A DNA stretch of 64,000 nucleotides from Lepisosteus oculatus (lineage: Eukaryota; Chordata; Actinopteri; Semionotiformes; Lepisosteidae): NCBI RefSeq assembly GCF_040954835.1, contig NC_090698.1, positions 27,209,501 through 27,273,500 on the forward strand. The letters run 5' to 3'. Below, piece after piece: positions 23,501-38,500 of the stretch (the first letter of the stretch is position 1; each line of letters opens with the position of its first letter). The notes beneath the pieces are model-generated. The model saw only the letters and a list, made by a program, of their open reading frames with translations, ran no database searches and had not been told where the DNA came from. Both the position numbers and the translations under genes were made by a program.

Positions 23501-26500
23501 CATTTTGATGCAGCTCTTGGGCTGTGATATACTGTAAGGGTTAGGGTTAGTCTACAAGGTTTGCTGTATAATATTAACCAAGGGTCTTCAACCCTGGCCT
23601 GGAGTTCCCCAGTCCAGTCATTCTCACCCAAAAGCATTTTTTTAGAGTCTATGAACAGGGTGTTTGTTATGTGCCGAGGTGTTTATTCCAATGTTCTTCA
23701 AATTACTCATGTTAAAAAATCAGATGCTTAATTGAACACAGTTAATTGTTCATGATTTACTGGCTGCCTTTAAAACATGCTGGATCAGGACTCTCCAAGA
23801 CCAGGGGTACCACAAAGTGGAGAGAATGGAGTGAAGAGGGCAGTTCATGAATGGATGTTCAACTGCTGTGTAAGATATTATCCACAAGTAAGAGAGGTCA
23901 CTCTGCGCTGAGACTGAAATGAATGTAAAATCTCTAGTTGGATGAAATGGGTTGCCTGTACAACAGTGGACCAGTGGGAACACACACCTTTGTCTCTATC
24001 CACTCCAGCTGTTTGCTGCAGGGGGTGGGACTCGGTTTCAGTCCTGAGCACGCAGCCCTCTCTGGTCCACAGTCTCCTTCCTTCTGCAGTAAGGCCACCG
24101 TCAGACTAATAAGGAAAGTGTCAATTTCCTCGGGGACCAAATTTCTGATTGCCTTAAAATTGCTGACATCTGAAAACAAAACAAATATTAAGGATGGGGC
24201 GCACCCACTCACAATTATGCAGAAGCTTATATAGTTAAATTGGCCTTTTGATAGATGAAAAGAGCATCATATGGGAATGCCATGTTTTTTTACATATTCA
24301 TTGCAAATTACATGTAATGTGTTGCATGTACAAACAAACCAAAAGGAAGCATATTTCTATGAGCTATGAAAATACATACACAATGGCTCTGAGACGGTGA
24401 TGTTACAATTATCTTTCTAATCATTCCAAACTTAAACAAAATAATGCCATTTGTAGATGTGATTCTGCTGTCACACAATTGCTTGAATTAACGCAGGAAA
24501 CTGCTTGGCTTTAAAACCAGAACATGATGCGCCCAAAGCAATGACACACCATACAACCTACAACCTGTAAACAGCCTTTTTTAGTTTTGCTCAATCATGT
24601 AGATCATTTAGGTAAAATTTCTTCACATATCACACACTCTATGAAAAACTAAGGAAATATATTCAAAAACTGTAAATGCATGTGTGGAATTTGGGCACAA
24701 AATCTGATTTAGCTAAATTCAAGAGAAAGAGTCAATAGCATTAACTTCATTCAGATATAACACCTAATTGAAGAATAGATAACTGTTATCATGGCAATTA
24801 ATTTAAGCATAGAAGGGACCACAGAAATACGATATGAACAACAAACAGTCCACTAATCGCACCGGCGTTCACAAACATTTCTAATGCTGACGCCTTTCTT
24901 CTTTCAACAAAGCATGCTGGGTTCACAAGAGAATCTTTGAAGTGTAATTACAACCTTCACTGCAGACCAAAAATACATAAAAGATTCTTTTTAATCTAAT
25001 GAATTAAATAAAATAAAGAAAGGATCTGAGCTGGCCTGTCCTGATATCCTGAAATGAATTCAAGTGCTTCCTGGTTGAAGTGAAGAGAAGACACAGGCAG
25101 AACATAAGAATGGTTACAAATGAGAAAATGAGACTGGGACCGATTAGTAGCTAATTTATTCCAGCCGTTTCTTGAAAGAATCCACGGTATCAGCATCAAC
25201 AACGTGGCTGGGTGGCTTGTTTCACACTTTCACGCCCCTTAAGCCTCAGAAAGTACCTGGCTACTGCTCTGTGGGCTGATTCCCGTGCAGCAAGTGAAAA
25301 TGAACGACATTCAGCAAAATCTGTTTCATTCTCTCACTGGAAATAAAACTTTATTTCTATTATTGTTCTGATTCATTTTAATGTACTGTTATTATTTTAG
25401 CAAAATTGTAAACTTCAGTATGAAGCCTTAGTTCTTGTTAGGTTTATGGGAATATCCAATGCACTGCATTACACATATATATATATACTGTATACTGTAT
25501 TCTTTTTAGATACTAAGACCTCACTGGTGTCAGGGTACCTGAGTTGATGGGGGGATCTGTGATGATATTGGTGATAACCCTCCTGGTGTGAGCAGTGAGC
25601 CCAGCTCTGTCCATGTCCAGGGGGCATCCTGCCTTCACTGCCTGCAGGAGGTGGGAGCCCACCACAGCCAGCGGCAGACCCCTGCTGTTAGACACTTTTG
25701 TCTGCAAACACAACACACCACTGCATCAGCACAGAGCGCTCAGGCACACGAGAATAAAGGCAAAAAAAACACAGTGCTGCAGTTATTCACCTGTCGGAAG
25801 GCACCTTTCTTTTATGGGCTAAGGACCAATGCTGTGGTCATTCTTAAACATTACACCCATCCATAGACATAAAAACAATCAAGTGTAAATGTTTGCACTG
25901 AGGGCTGTAGTCATTATTGTTAGTAAGAGCATAAGCTATTAGCACTGATCACTAGGAAAGGCGTCTAATGTGATCATTTAGTGAAAATGCCTTTTTAATG
26001 TGATGAGTCTAATCATGTGGTGCTCCCAGGCTCCAGTTCTAACTGATCCAGGCTTCCCCTGCCTGCACCGTAGTCCCATTCATCAAAGCAAGTAGGTGTG
26101 GTATTCTTGAAGGGAATTAACCTTTCTTTTAGCCTGTGATACACTCTTACTGCCACTTCAAAACACAATTGCACACTTGTTTTTTTAAAATGTGAGACAC
26201 TCAGGTTTCTCAAACCTAGATGAACTTCACTCAACCTGCGCTGCTGTGATACAAACGGCTTACCAAGCTCATTTTCTCCTCCTGGAAAAGTCTGTATGTG
26301 ATATCAACACTGTCAGACAGCGCAGCACAGGCAGGCCTCACTCCTGAATTCACCCTTTCCGGACAAGAAGGAGTGCTGGATAACATGTTTACCTAGGAAG
26401 GAAAGAAACAAGGATTGAGTCTGACCACACAGGTTATAGTTTTCAATGCAGAAACTCTTAATTTCATTGGCCTTTTTTATCAAATGCAGTCTATAAAGTA

Positions 26501-29500
26501 ACACAATGTAGCCCGGGGGTTTTAACTGGTAGGAAAGCCTTCAAAGGACATGAAAAACAATCTGATCATCACATGAACCCACTTCTGCACAATTCCAAAA
26601 AAGCTGAATAACCCCATTCTTTAAAAAGATTTAGGTAATTGTTCTGCAACACAAATATAGGATGCACATCATATTCTTTCAAGCCTTTATTTTCAGTACC
26701 TGGAGGCCATTTGAACAGCAGAACTTGCTGACGATTTCCAGAAGTGGAGCCAGCATGCTGGACTTTGCCTCTGACACCCCATCGACCATCTTCAGATTTT
26801 CAACTGTAGTAGGCCTGAGGGAAGAGTCAAGACAGCCTTGCTTAAAATACAGTAAAATAGCATTTTTATAAAATGGATAGGCGGCCGAGTTCACTCCAAA
26901 AAAAAAAAGATTTTCCAGAAAACCCGATATTGTATTGTTCACCCCTTGGATGACAGTAAAATATGCAAAGACATTATTTGGAAAACAAAGCATGTAGGTT
27001 TGTGTTTTTCCATCATTAACAAACAGGCAGCTATTTACTACATACAAATGTATACCTTATATGCATAATCACAGTAAATGATTTTCTACATTATTGTGGC
27101 ACTAGAGAAGTCAGAGAACAGTGATAGGTCAAATGGTATGACACAGTGCAGGACCAGACAGAAAAACAAAGAGGAAGCAGCAAACAATTAAATGGTTTCT
27201 ATGAGCAAAGAAACAAGTAAAGGATTATTCCACGGTGAAAAGATTAGAAAAGAAACAACGTTTCGGCTGTGGAGCCTTCTTCAGGTGTCGCTGTGAAGAG
27301 ACGGAATTCTTGTTTACTGAGGAGAAGGGGAAAGTAGCCCAGGAGGAGGAGGAATGACAAAGAGATCTAGAAAAAAATTTAAAGGAAGGCATATTGGATG
27401 AAGTATTTCAAGTAGATAGCTGCATCAGCATGCGTAGGCTGCACAGGACCAAGTAAAGGTTTATTCCATGCTGAAAAGAGAAGAAAAGGAACACGGCTGT
27501 GGAGCCTTCTTTGGGTGTGAGTCAACTATCTCCCCATCCGGGAATTGAACCAACTCCTTCTATGAGCAAATATTCCCTGTCCCGAGTGGTGGATCCAGTG
27601 TTGTATTCACTGATTATTTTGCTTGCCTCTTCACCTGCATCCAAACAATGTCATATGTAGTAGGAAACGGTAATTATGTAAAATGTATAGCTCATTTTTG
27701 GAATTCATGGGAAATCTGTTGATTACTGAGCAAGAGAACATGTGTTCAGGTAAGCACTTGTGGTTGAAAGGGGGAAGCCACAGAATGCCTATCAATCAGT
27801 TTATTCCCCAGTCTCCTCAATCTGTCAGTTTGTCATCACTCAGAAACAAACTTCAGGCAAATAGGAAATGGGGTAAATTCCTTCACAGAGCTTTGTTACC
27901 TCTGTTCCCTAAGAGTGGCAAACCACAGCCTCAAAAGAGTTTGGACTTTAAGCATTTTTTCATTTTCTTTTTAATGATGTTTTCCTGCACAACTGCTTCT
28001 TCACGTGCTTCAGATAGATTTATAACATACCGTATCTTTGCCATGTCGAGGAGTATCTTGTTAGTGGCCATTACAGCTGGAGGAATATCCTTCTCAGTGG
28101 CCAGCTTCTGTCGCCCCGCCACCAGCTTGCTATACAGCACTCCCTTCCAAACAGCAAGAGAGTTCCCGTCGTTTAGTAACATGGCATTTCAGACTCAAGG
28201 TTCGGTTCTTTGATTTATTCATAATACGTGCAGTTTATAATGTGTTTTTACTTACTGTGGTGAAGTTTTTGACTCTACAGAAACTCTCAAGGGTGTTAAA
28301 ATTTAAATAAAGCAGTATTTTAGTTAGATCTAAATTAATTTTACTTTCATGAGATCAGCAGAAGCAAAGTAGGAGACACTTAAATTGAGTTCTCTGTATT
28401 CGATTCAACATCACTCTAGAGTGAAACAGAAGATGAAAAATGTATCAACTCTCTGTAATAAGAAATGTTAGTTATTTTAACTAGCATAATTTTACAGTGA
28501 AAATCAGAAAATTAAAAACTGTGTTTTCAAGCTGCTGGGCCCTAGACCAACTGCCTTAAGCAGAACCTCAGACTTACAAAAGCAGCTAACCTGTTATGGT
28601 ATCCACTAAGTGGGTCATAGAGTACTGTCATTCAGAGAATGATAACACTTCACCAGGACTTATCAAGTACTGTACATGCTCTAACAACACCTACATCATC
28701 CTGGTAGGTGTTCGCCAAAAAAAAAAGGGATTTAATTTTCATGACTGCTTTGCACTCTCTGCTACCCTCACCAGCATAAGCAGCTTTCAGATAGTGGAGG
28801 AATGAACTTTTTGCACTCCCTTTTTAATCTGGCGGCCTTCCTTTCCCACTCCCCTGCGGCATTCTTAGCCTTAAGAATGCTCCTATTTCTCACATGGGAA
28901 TCAGGATGCTTGATTAGGAGCACAACCAGACAGGCGTTATGAAATTGGATCAGTTCAAAATAAGGTGGCATTGCTTTTCAAGCTAAGATGATTTAAACCT
29001 TATTGCTCTGTACAGATAACAATTACACAGCCCATATGTATGACTTAAAAGGGACCTCTGATATACAACAGTGGGCTCTTCTAGCATTACAAACTGTGTG
29101 GAACTCGGTGTTTCCCTGTGTCCTTTTCTGTATTCATTAAAGACACAACCCTGCTTCTGACCACCTCCATTTCCATACACACCGCTCTTTCGCTAATGCC
29201 CAGTGCTAAGCACCCTTTAATTAATCACAACACTCTTAACTAATGTGAGATTTTAGTATAAATGCAACAAAACTAAACTGATGAAGCAATATCTATAGCA
29301 ACACTGTTAGCTACATATGTTCTCCAACTCGGCCGAATACAACATCACTATAGACATCTGAAAAACATACGTGCTGCATCTTGAATGACCTTCTAGCACC
29401 ACTTAAACATGCTGTTAGTCTCCTCCTCCTCCTTACCTGAAGTTCCAGATCTCGGGGGGAAACAGGAGGTGCGTGGGATGGCAAAGAGACATTACTGGGA

Positions 29501-32500
29501 TGCTGGAGTGACAAGGAAATCTGTGGCCTTAAGCAAAAAAAGCACACAAGATACAGCTGGACCTCTAACATATTAAAGAGAGAAGCACACATACTGTACA
29601 AGAATATTCAATTCAAAATAACTCTATTTTTTTAGTAACCTCATTTAATAAGCATCTACATCTTACACTTCCGATTAATGTTACTGTTAAAAAATAAATG
29701 TTATAATGTTGCTCACTGACTCACTGGATATAATGGATAGGTCTACACTACATAGCTGTTTTATCACTTGCAAAATGTACATACTTTTTTACTTTTACCA
29801 TATTTTCATCTGGTATATACCATATGATTGACTAAAGTGTTGCTTAATACCTTGTAGTTGCAGAGCTTACAGTGCTGGGACATTTTCTGCTGTCAGCCGG
29901 AGAAAATCTGGAAGCTGGTGATTTCTGTGAGGGAAAAGAAACGTTTCACATGAGTTCCAGAAGATCTTTCGCTTTCAGCTAAAATCTCGTCTCTTATACA
30001 ACATTCCTGAAGCTTTTGATGCATAACTTAGAACAGAGATGAGTGGTGACTGTGGCCACGCTCACCTGTAGTGCCACTGTTGGCTGCCTGGCTGATGAAA
30101 AAGACGTGGTAGGTGAAGACATCTGATGTGACCTGCAACCATAAAGGACACCATTCCATCACCATAGCAGTACAAGTCACAACAATACATTTAAAAAACA
30201 AAATTTTAACAGTGCAACTGTATTTAATTCTGGATCCTCAGGAAATCTGCATAGCTATTGGAAAATGTTCTTCTACTGTTTGCTATAAAAGAGTCTTATA
30301 CACCTTCTGTAACAGTAACAAAGGATTAGAAAATAATGCTCTCACATTATTAATGTGTTCTCTTTATTAATGTTGGTTAGAGAATTTCACTTTTCTAAAA
30401 AGGGAGAACAGGAGAGATACACAGGCATAGTAAGTGTTGAGAGCGAATACACAGTGCATAAAATTCAACAAGAGATGGCAGATTGATCTGTCTGGGAAGC
30501 ATAAAACATCTATGACAGAGGCAGTTTTACATTTGTCTGGAAACCAGCTGCCTGACTGTGAAAAGATTTCCCTTGTGGATTTTTTCTTCAACATTTTACG
30601 TGTACGATTTAAAGGTGGTTTTTAATTAAACAGTTCTAATTAAAACTTCTCACTCTAGCTTATTAAATATTTTGAGAATTTTTTCAACCTACTGAAAATG
30701 CACAAAGAGAAGTTTAGCATCTGTTCTGCTTGGCCACTCTTTAAGCATGGGCAGCATGTTATATGTGAGTGAAGAAGGAAATCATTTACTTTGGCACATT
30801 TACGATCCTGGCGTACAGATCGCTGTTTGGCGGAAGCAGAAGAGTTTGTTGCGTCCCACTACTGGCCTTGCTGAGCCATGTCTTGCCCTGCAGGTAACAA
30901 CAACACCATACAGTATATATATATGCAGATAAAAGAAATACCACATTCAGGTCTGAAGGATTTAGCGAAATACTTTAAACAGATAAAAAAAAATCTCGGA
31001 TCAAAGAACTGATATACTTTAAATAAGAAGTTGAAACTCTGTTCAAATACAAACATTACAAAGTTTGACTTGGATATGGCCTCCCTGAGCATGAACACAA
31101 CCCTGGGAATGCAGATGCACAGACCTGATCACCCTCTGGACAGACTGCTGTGGAAGGCTATATCACTCTTCCTGTGCATCTGGCAGCCGTCAAAGGCATT
31201 GGTGAGATGGCCTTACAGACTAATGGTCAAGAGAAGTTGGAATTCCAGCACTGTGTGGTTTTGCTTTGTGTCCCATGGTTAAACAGACACTCACAGAATG
31301 GTTTGCAGAAACTGAAGAACTGCTGGCTCAAGGACTTTGGTACAGGTTGAATGCTTGCTGCTGAGTGGTACACTGGACAAAGGTGCTCTTGTGGGAATGA
31401 ATCTCTTTAAATATGTTACACCTTCACCAGCCCACCTGGTTGACTTGAAAATATCTGACTGTCAGTATAATTTTCACGTCTGTCAAGGGCAAAATATCAT
31501 TCTTTGGCAAAAAAAGCAATCCAATAGTCTTTCTGTCGCCACCTCATATGCCCTCTGTCCCACAGAAGACAGCAATTTCATTTCTCAGCTGTCAATGTTA
31601 CCCCTGAATGACCTCTGACTATGCAGATCATTTTCAAGCAAATATTTTTTATTTTTTATTTTAATTAATTCAAAATAGTCAATCAATAATTCCACCTATT
31701 TATAGAGTTAAATGATATTGTAAAGCTGCACAAAATATGTATTTATTAAAATAATTAATTATTAAAGTTATTTGTCACTCATACATTATTAGGCACTTGA
31801 CCTACAGTATGTAATCAAGTAATGTGTAGAAGCTGGTATTAACTTTAATATATGTCATACATCATAATGGTATGTATTACTTACAAATGAAATTGAAATT
31901 TACAATACAAATTACAAATGAAAAAACATGTAAAAAAAAGCACTTTCTCTGGACCAGATGGCTGTTTGTTGAAGCCGAACATCTCATCATCTCAGTAACG
32001 TCTTTCCCAAACTAGCTGCATTCAAATATGCCAATAACAACTAGGTGATCATCATTACTCAGGAGAACGTGGTCATATCCATCATGGTTTTTGCTAACTA
32101 TATAACTAACACAAGTTGTCATAGTTCAGTTTGTTGTTGTCAGTTTGGAAAAAAACATTTGATCTGACCCTTAAAACATTGTAACATTTTTTGTCCATTT
32201 TAAGTGTCAATATCAAATATTTTAAAGGGGAAACATGAAAAGAACAGTGAATCCATTTCTGTTACCATTTCTATTTCTGAACCTCAAAACTGTTGCATTT
32301 TTATCGTTTGTCAGTATGTTTCCAAAGGAAACTGATACTTGATTCTCTATAGATAATTTAAATTATTGAGAAACATTTTAATAAAGAAATAGAAAATAAA
32401 AGGCTGCTACAGTATGCTCTTGATGTGCATAATAGAGATTGAATTTATGCTTCCTTTTTTAATCATTTTTTAAAAACAGGAATAGAAAATTATAATAAAA

Positions 32501-35500
32501 ACTCTAACTGGGAACCCCGCTGCACTGATGGATGGACTGATGTGACTCTTGCTGTCAACACTAATATCTCACATCTCACTGTTGTACTGAGGCCTGGTGA
32601 AGGATGTCCTTAACTGAAGTCTTTAATTTACACCCTCAATCTCACATATAAGATCACCTGAAAGCTTACTTTTTTATTTTACACCTGCCAAAACCTAACC
32701 ACTAACAGCTAACAGATTTTTTTGGCAACAAATTGCATTCTGCCAGTGTGCTAGGGTTGTTTTTTTTTTTGTCTTTCAATAGGACGTTTTAACTTTGTAA
32801 GAATGGCCACCATGGGATAAATCTCTTGCAAATTAAAAAGAATCAGAAAATGTTCACTTCGGATTTAATAATTTCCCTTTTGTATTAAAGGAACAGAAAG
32901 CAAGGACTTGCGAGTCGGTTTGTCAGTAATAGCACTTGCTCCAGGTGCAGGTTCAGCTCTGTACAGGAGCGACCCCAAAAGGGGTGAACACCTCCCTCTG
33001 ACATGTCTGCTTACCTACCTTCACCACAATTTCTAACCAATCCCCCAAACCCAAACCTGAAAAGGCCTCCGGGAGACGTCACTCCTCCAAGCAGCCCTCT
33101 GTCTTCTTTTTGTCAGGAGTTGCTTTGATCTTACTGCTTTTACTTCCACAGAAAAAATATAGGACCTGGCAGCTTTTTATAATTATTATATATTGCTGCA
33201 TAAAGGTATAGCACTGCCATTTACCTTCTTTCTATCCATCAGTTTAAATCAAGGTAAACTCTCAAACAGCAGCAGAAATAAGAAAAAAAAACACAGAAGG
33301 ACATTTGGATCAACAGTAGCATTAGCAAGTGGCAAATCAAAAAGAAAACAATATGTTGAATAATGCTGATACATTGCTTGTAGTGATTAGGTGCCAAGTT
33401 ACTTAAAATCCAGAACAAAATGTAATAAAAGGTCAAATGAAAACAAATTAACTGACAATCATGGCATGCTTAAAGCTGGTAATCCTGTAAAAATTGCCTT
33501 TTTACTGTTTAAATGGCCTGCAGGTCTGTTTTAATTGCAGAGCTAACAGGGTTCTACATTTTCATGAAAATTGTTGGTTTTTTCATGATTTCTTAACTCA
33601 AAAAATGCAGCTTCTTGACTAAATGTATATGATTTACAACTGCATAATCTGAATGTACTTTTTTCTTCTGCATTTCCAGAACTTGAACACATCTTTATGT
33701 GGTTATAAAAGGTTTTGTACTACGTAAATGTTATGGGGAAAAAGCACCAATGGCTTACATTATCTAGACAGCAAGTTAATTTAATGTCACAATGGTGGAG
33801 CCCGAGAATGGAAAAGGACTACAGTCAAGTCTATTTCTTCTCCCCAGCTAGGAAAGAAGAGGAGTTTGTAATTAGCGAAGCATACCTTCGGAGTGAGACT
33901 ACAGATGGTGGCGAACCTGTTCTGACCAGAGTCTTCCTTCATGTACTGTTCGGAGATGAGCTGTCTGGCCAGGGCTTTCCACCAGGTATCCGGAATGTTT
34001 TTCCCAGAGCCAAACAGGCAATGCTTGCGGAATCGGTCTGGTAACCGCTGGGAATGCTGATTCATAACAGACACAAGATGCATTTTAAACACATGTGATG
34101 AGTTGGTAATGCAACCATTATGCTATTGGCAGATGCTCTTTTCTCTGGGACACAACTGCCAAACCAATGTCTCAGTATGGTGAACAGAACTCACTGTGGT
34201 GCCAGAGATACCATACTTAGGGTACAACATTAAATTGAAATCCTGAACGCTTGGTTATTAAAGATCTCCCAACAGCATTTATAAGAGGAGGAGTGTTAAT
34301 CCGGGTGTCCTGCCTAAATTCCAGTCTGTGCTTGGCATAATCCAGATGGCATAAAAGATTCCCTTTAATTCCAAATTTTTACTTCTCTGCCTGATCTGCT
34401 GTGTACTGGGGCTGCAGATGCATAATGAATGCCACACATCATCCACTATATACTGTAAATACACTTAATTACTAATTAAAAATTAATGCTTTTAGCAAAA
34501 CTGCTTGCTGGGCAATAGTGGGAATAAAAAAAATAAACAAAGTATATACGTTAATTTATACATTCTACTAGATTCTTATACAGAGATACACTGTAAGAGG
34601 TATATGAAGCAAATCAGTACTCAGCAGGGGGAAGGAACACTGATTAGGAAACAATTCAAGATCATAAGAAATTGAAAATAAGTGATCATTCAAGTTTAAG
34701 GAGGCTACTACACATTTTCAAGTATAATGGGTTTGTTGCACACTACTCAAAATCAAGGCTATCTACTATTTATTCATCTCTATCCCTTAAAAAACAGCTT
34801 TGTGTCGACACAGTACTTCGCAGGTGCAAGCAAGTAGACTGAAAGCACTGTCTGCTTCCGGGGATAAGTTAAAGGAATCAAAGCTTTGAAATATGGATGA
34901 AAGCAGCATTATAGAGAGGCAATGTCTAAGTGTCTTGCTCTGTGATTGTACACAGGAAATGCTGCAGGAAGTACTCACAGATCCACGGAGGAAAAGGATG
35001 GGAACAGAGGTGCCAAACTTTCCTCCCAGAGCACTGACGGCACCCATCAGCTGATGGGCTTCCTTCCCAAAGTCCTGTAGGCTGGGCTCACTGTCTTCTA
35101 CATCAGAGCTATATACTGACCTGAAAGACACCCCTGCAGAGTGATCCTAATTCCCCCCTTCAATCAAAAACTCAAAGCCAAGCTGGGTGGCACTAGTCTG
35201 GAACTAAAATACAACACTTTGAAATACAATACAATACATACAACTGTACAGCAATATCAGATTGAGACAATATGATTAAAGAGGAAGTGCTTAGATTTAA
35301 GGTATCTTTGATGTTCAAAGACAAATGACTCTTCGATGAATTAGCTCTGGATTACAAAGGATGCAACAGGGCACCAGCTTAGTACTCACCCTGATCTGCA
35401 GTTGTCACAACATTTGCTTGTCCCCATGATGCCAGAGGTGACCTTTCGTAGCTGTCTATCCTCGAAGTGGGACAGGATTAGTCTACATGAAAGATTTTAA

Positions 35501-38500
35501 AGTATGAACGCAGATGAGAATAGTACACACAGTAACACTTTCTAAAACTCAACAATTCAAACTTTTTGTGGGGAGAACTAATAAGACTATAATTGTGAAT
35601 TTATACGAGGAATAGCTCCCTGTGTAAAAGTTTTGATTCATTTTAGGTTCCACAAGCTGGAGGTATGAATGCATACAGTATCTGTATGATGAGCAGATGC
35701 GATTCTACTCAAAATAAGTTTTCATACTTGAAATGTACAGTATATAGACTTATAGCAGGTCATGTAAAGAAGTGAATGCTACTGAAGGAATATTTTCATT
35801 TTTTCTATATCTTTCGTATAACATAACTGTAATCTGAACATTGGTAACCTTATGCCTTTATCTTCATGCTATAACTAACTATAACTATAACTAGATGCAT
35901 TGATGAGTTTGTACCTACAAAGCGTTGCTTATGTTTAACAATTTTTGTTAAAAACATGTCTTTGAGATTCTGAAATAATATGCAGACTGCTGATAACTAC
36001 AAATAGTTCAAGAAACTATGAAACTATAAGTGTCTGACAGGAGACAGGGGGCAGAAGAAGTCACTCTAACTGCCACTTCAATTGCAGGATGGAGAAATTT
36101 ATTGAGATGAGGAAGTAGGTATTGAACTGTGCTTGTCGCTAGATATTTTCGTACCTGGCTATTAAGGAAACCCAGCTAGGACACAGCTAGAACAGGTTTA
36201 AAAAAATCCTGCACAATGCTTTGCTTCAGTACTGAAATAAAGACCTCAAGGCTTTTATCAATCTCCTTAAAAGGGGGCAACCTCATCACTGTCTGCCTTC
36301 ACTACACTTTTCAGTGTTTTCATTAACAATGACTTTTTTTTCTCAGTCCACAATCTTTGTTTGACTTTCAGAATTACTCAACTCTATCTTGAGAAAGACT
36401 AAAAAGTGACTTATCACAAAACTCTCCAAATGGACTTACTTCCTTCTACATTTGCAGGAGTTAAGATACTGCTCCATTTTCGCCATCATTTTTAGCTTAT
36501 ATCCTCGAAACTTTTCACTTTTTACACTGCTCAGGAGATGCCTGTGGAAGGAATATACTGTACATTGTATTGACTGCCAGAAGGTAATTCCAGAAAGGTT
36601 AGAAAACAACAAAACATAACAAAAAACAAAACTTTCAAAAGCTCTGTATTGTACAGTATGTAAGGATCAGAATCCAACAGACAGGACAAAAACCAGTCAC
36701 AGCAAAATACTATCAGGATGATTTTTTAATTCCCAGGTGTTAATGTTTTGATTTCTTTAAAACCCATTAAAAGAAAGCTGCCAGGGATTTCATAGCACTT
36801 GACTTTACAAAGAACTCCATTATTGACATTCATTGGCTTGTATACAAGAAAAGTACCTATTTAAAACCATGTCTGAAGAGCCCCACACTACATGACAGGT
36901 ACTGGGCAACCCATCTCTTCCTGCTCGCCCAATTTCCTGGTAATAAGACTCCATCTCTTTTGGTGCTCCATAGTGGATGACCTTGCGGATGTCAGGCTTG
37001 TTTATTCCCATTCCAAAAGCAATGGTGGCAACAACACACTGAAAACCACACAAAGATCAAAGTTAAGACTTACAAGGATTTTTCTCTTTTTGGAGGCCCA
37101 TTTCTTGTCTCAGTCACAAAACTCCACATATCCAGACCTTTGATTACACAAATAATGCAGACCCAGATAGAATGCAAATTACAAATCATAAACTTGTGCT
37201 CACAAAAAGAGGTTCTGAGAAAGACACAAAATTAATTCCCAGAAGAAAAGTGTTACTCATTCTCAATTTTGGATCAACAAATCCAGCTACAGTAGACGTT
37301 GCACAGGAAAGATTCCACCTACCTGGATCTCATCTCTCACAAACTTGTGGTGTGTCTCCCTCCTACTCTTGACTCCCATACCAGCGTGATAAGCTCCACA
37401 AGTAACACCCAGTTTTGTTAGTTCGGCTGAAACCGTTTCAGTTAATTTTCTTGAAGGGCAGTAGACAATGGTAGAGCCTTCAAATTCATGATCCAATCTA
37501 ACAGGAAAAAAATTAAACTGCTTCAACAACAGGTTTTCAGACAGCTCGTCCCACATTATTCAAGGACCACCACATATTAATAAACCCATTCCACAGTCTT
37601 CCCCATATCGCTTTCCTTAATTCTGCAGTATTCCATCCAAAGACAACTTCAAGTCGGACATAAAACACTCTTTGCGTAACACCTGAGAACACACACAGTG
37701 TGTAATAATACTAAACTGTATTACCATAATAATGAAAATTAGCTTCCTAGATGAATGGAAGCATGCAGTGATGTCAGGGAGCAACACGGCTCCCCCACTC
37801 AGTGTGACCTCCCCTGTAAGGCACCTTGGTGCTTTTAGCACATCAGCCGACAAAGTGGGCTATAAGCGGTCACGTTTGTGTCTTGCCCAAATGCTACAGA
37901 GGTCGTAGACATGATGCCCAATTGAAATCCCAAATTTTAAAATAATTTAGCAAAGAAGGTGTATTTCCCAAAGACATATACTATATATGGTACAACTTCT
38001 AAAATAAAAACAAAAATCGCTTTTATCATCCAATTCTCTAACTTCATGGATTCCATCATAAAAAGCAATCTTCTCCTTAAAAGAGAAGAGTCCTTAAAAA
38101 CTCCTCAAATGCTTTTCTAAATGTTGTGGCACTGTGATGTGCACATACGGCGTCTTTCTGATGAGGAAGTGCTTCAGGTCCTTGACGACGTCGCCAGATT
38201 TCCGGCGCACGTCTAGAAAGAGGTTGGGCCGGTCGAAGCTGGTGCAGGTGATCTGTGGGTTGGCCAGGTGCAGGCTTTTCACGATGTCCTGACGAATCGA
38301 GGGGCTCGCTGTGGCTGTCAAGGCCACAATAGGAACCTGCCCAAGGAAAAGAGCCGGCTCAGAAAACACACAAACAGCACAAAAGGGGTGAATGTCACAC
38401 AGTACAATCACTGTTGCCGGTCTAAAATTTTAAAAATGAGTTTTCACTGAAATGAATGAAGATTGTACCAAAAGTCAGAAAATACTCATATTTACCAATT

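Larger units (their letters stand above)
11504..25701 (-). other. WRN: WRN exons 31-36: C-terminal region and nuclear-localisation tail
   Basis: Exons 31 and 32 (25701-25539, 24169-23988) match the human C-terminal helical region: '[20 protein letters not shown]' and '[19 protein letters not shown]'. Exons 33-35 (21520-21464, 21190-21074, 20152-19994) are all phase 0 with good AG/GT borders. They encode acidic, disordered stretches, including '[20 protein letters not shown]' and '[18 protein letters not shown]', with no clear human partner. The last exon (11620-11504) encodes '[16 protein letters not shown]' and '[11 protein letters not shown]' before TGA, matching the human basic nuclear-localisation tail. 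An 8.4-kb intron separates exons 35 and 36. Confidence 0.82.

Noticed and set aside
23537..23552. Two telomere-like TTAGGG units
   Set aside because: Two units only; expected by chance in a window of this size.
27526..27600. Possible tRNA fragment (reverse-strand B-box-like 'GGTTCAATTCCCGG')
   Set aside because: No matching A box or cloverleaf could be drawn. It is more likely part of a SINE or of the neighbouring repeat.
27683..28213. 176-residue plus-strand open frame
   Set aside because: Its 3' part lies antisense to WRN exon 28, which is clearly coding on the minus strand. The rest has no motif.
31031..31618. Overlapping open frames resembling a decayed coding sequence
   Set aside because: The frames suggest a broken gene copy, but I could not match any family and stops and shifts are frequent. 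I leave it unannotated.
33715..34044. 109-residue plus-strand open frame
   Set aside because: It is antisense to WRN exon 23, whose winged-helix sequence is unmistakable on the minus strand.
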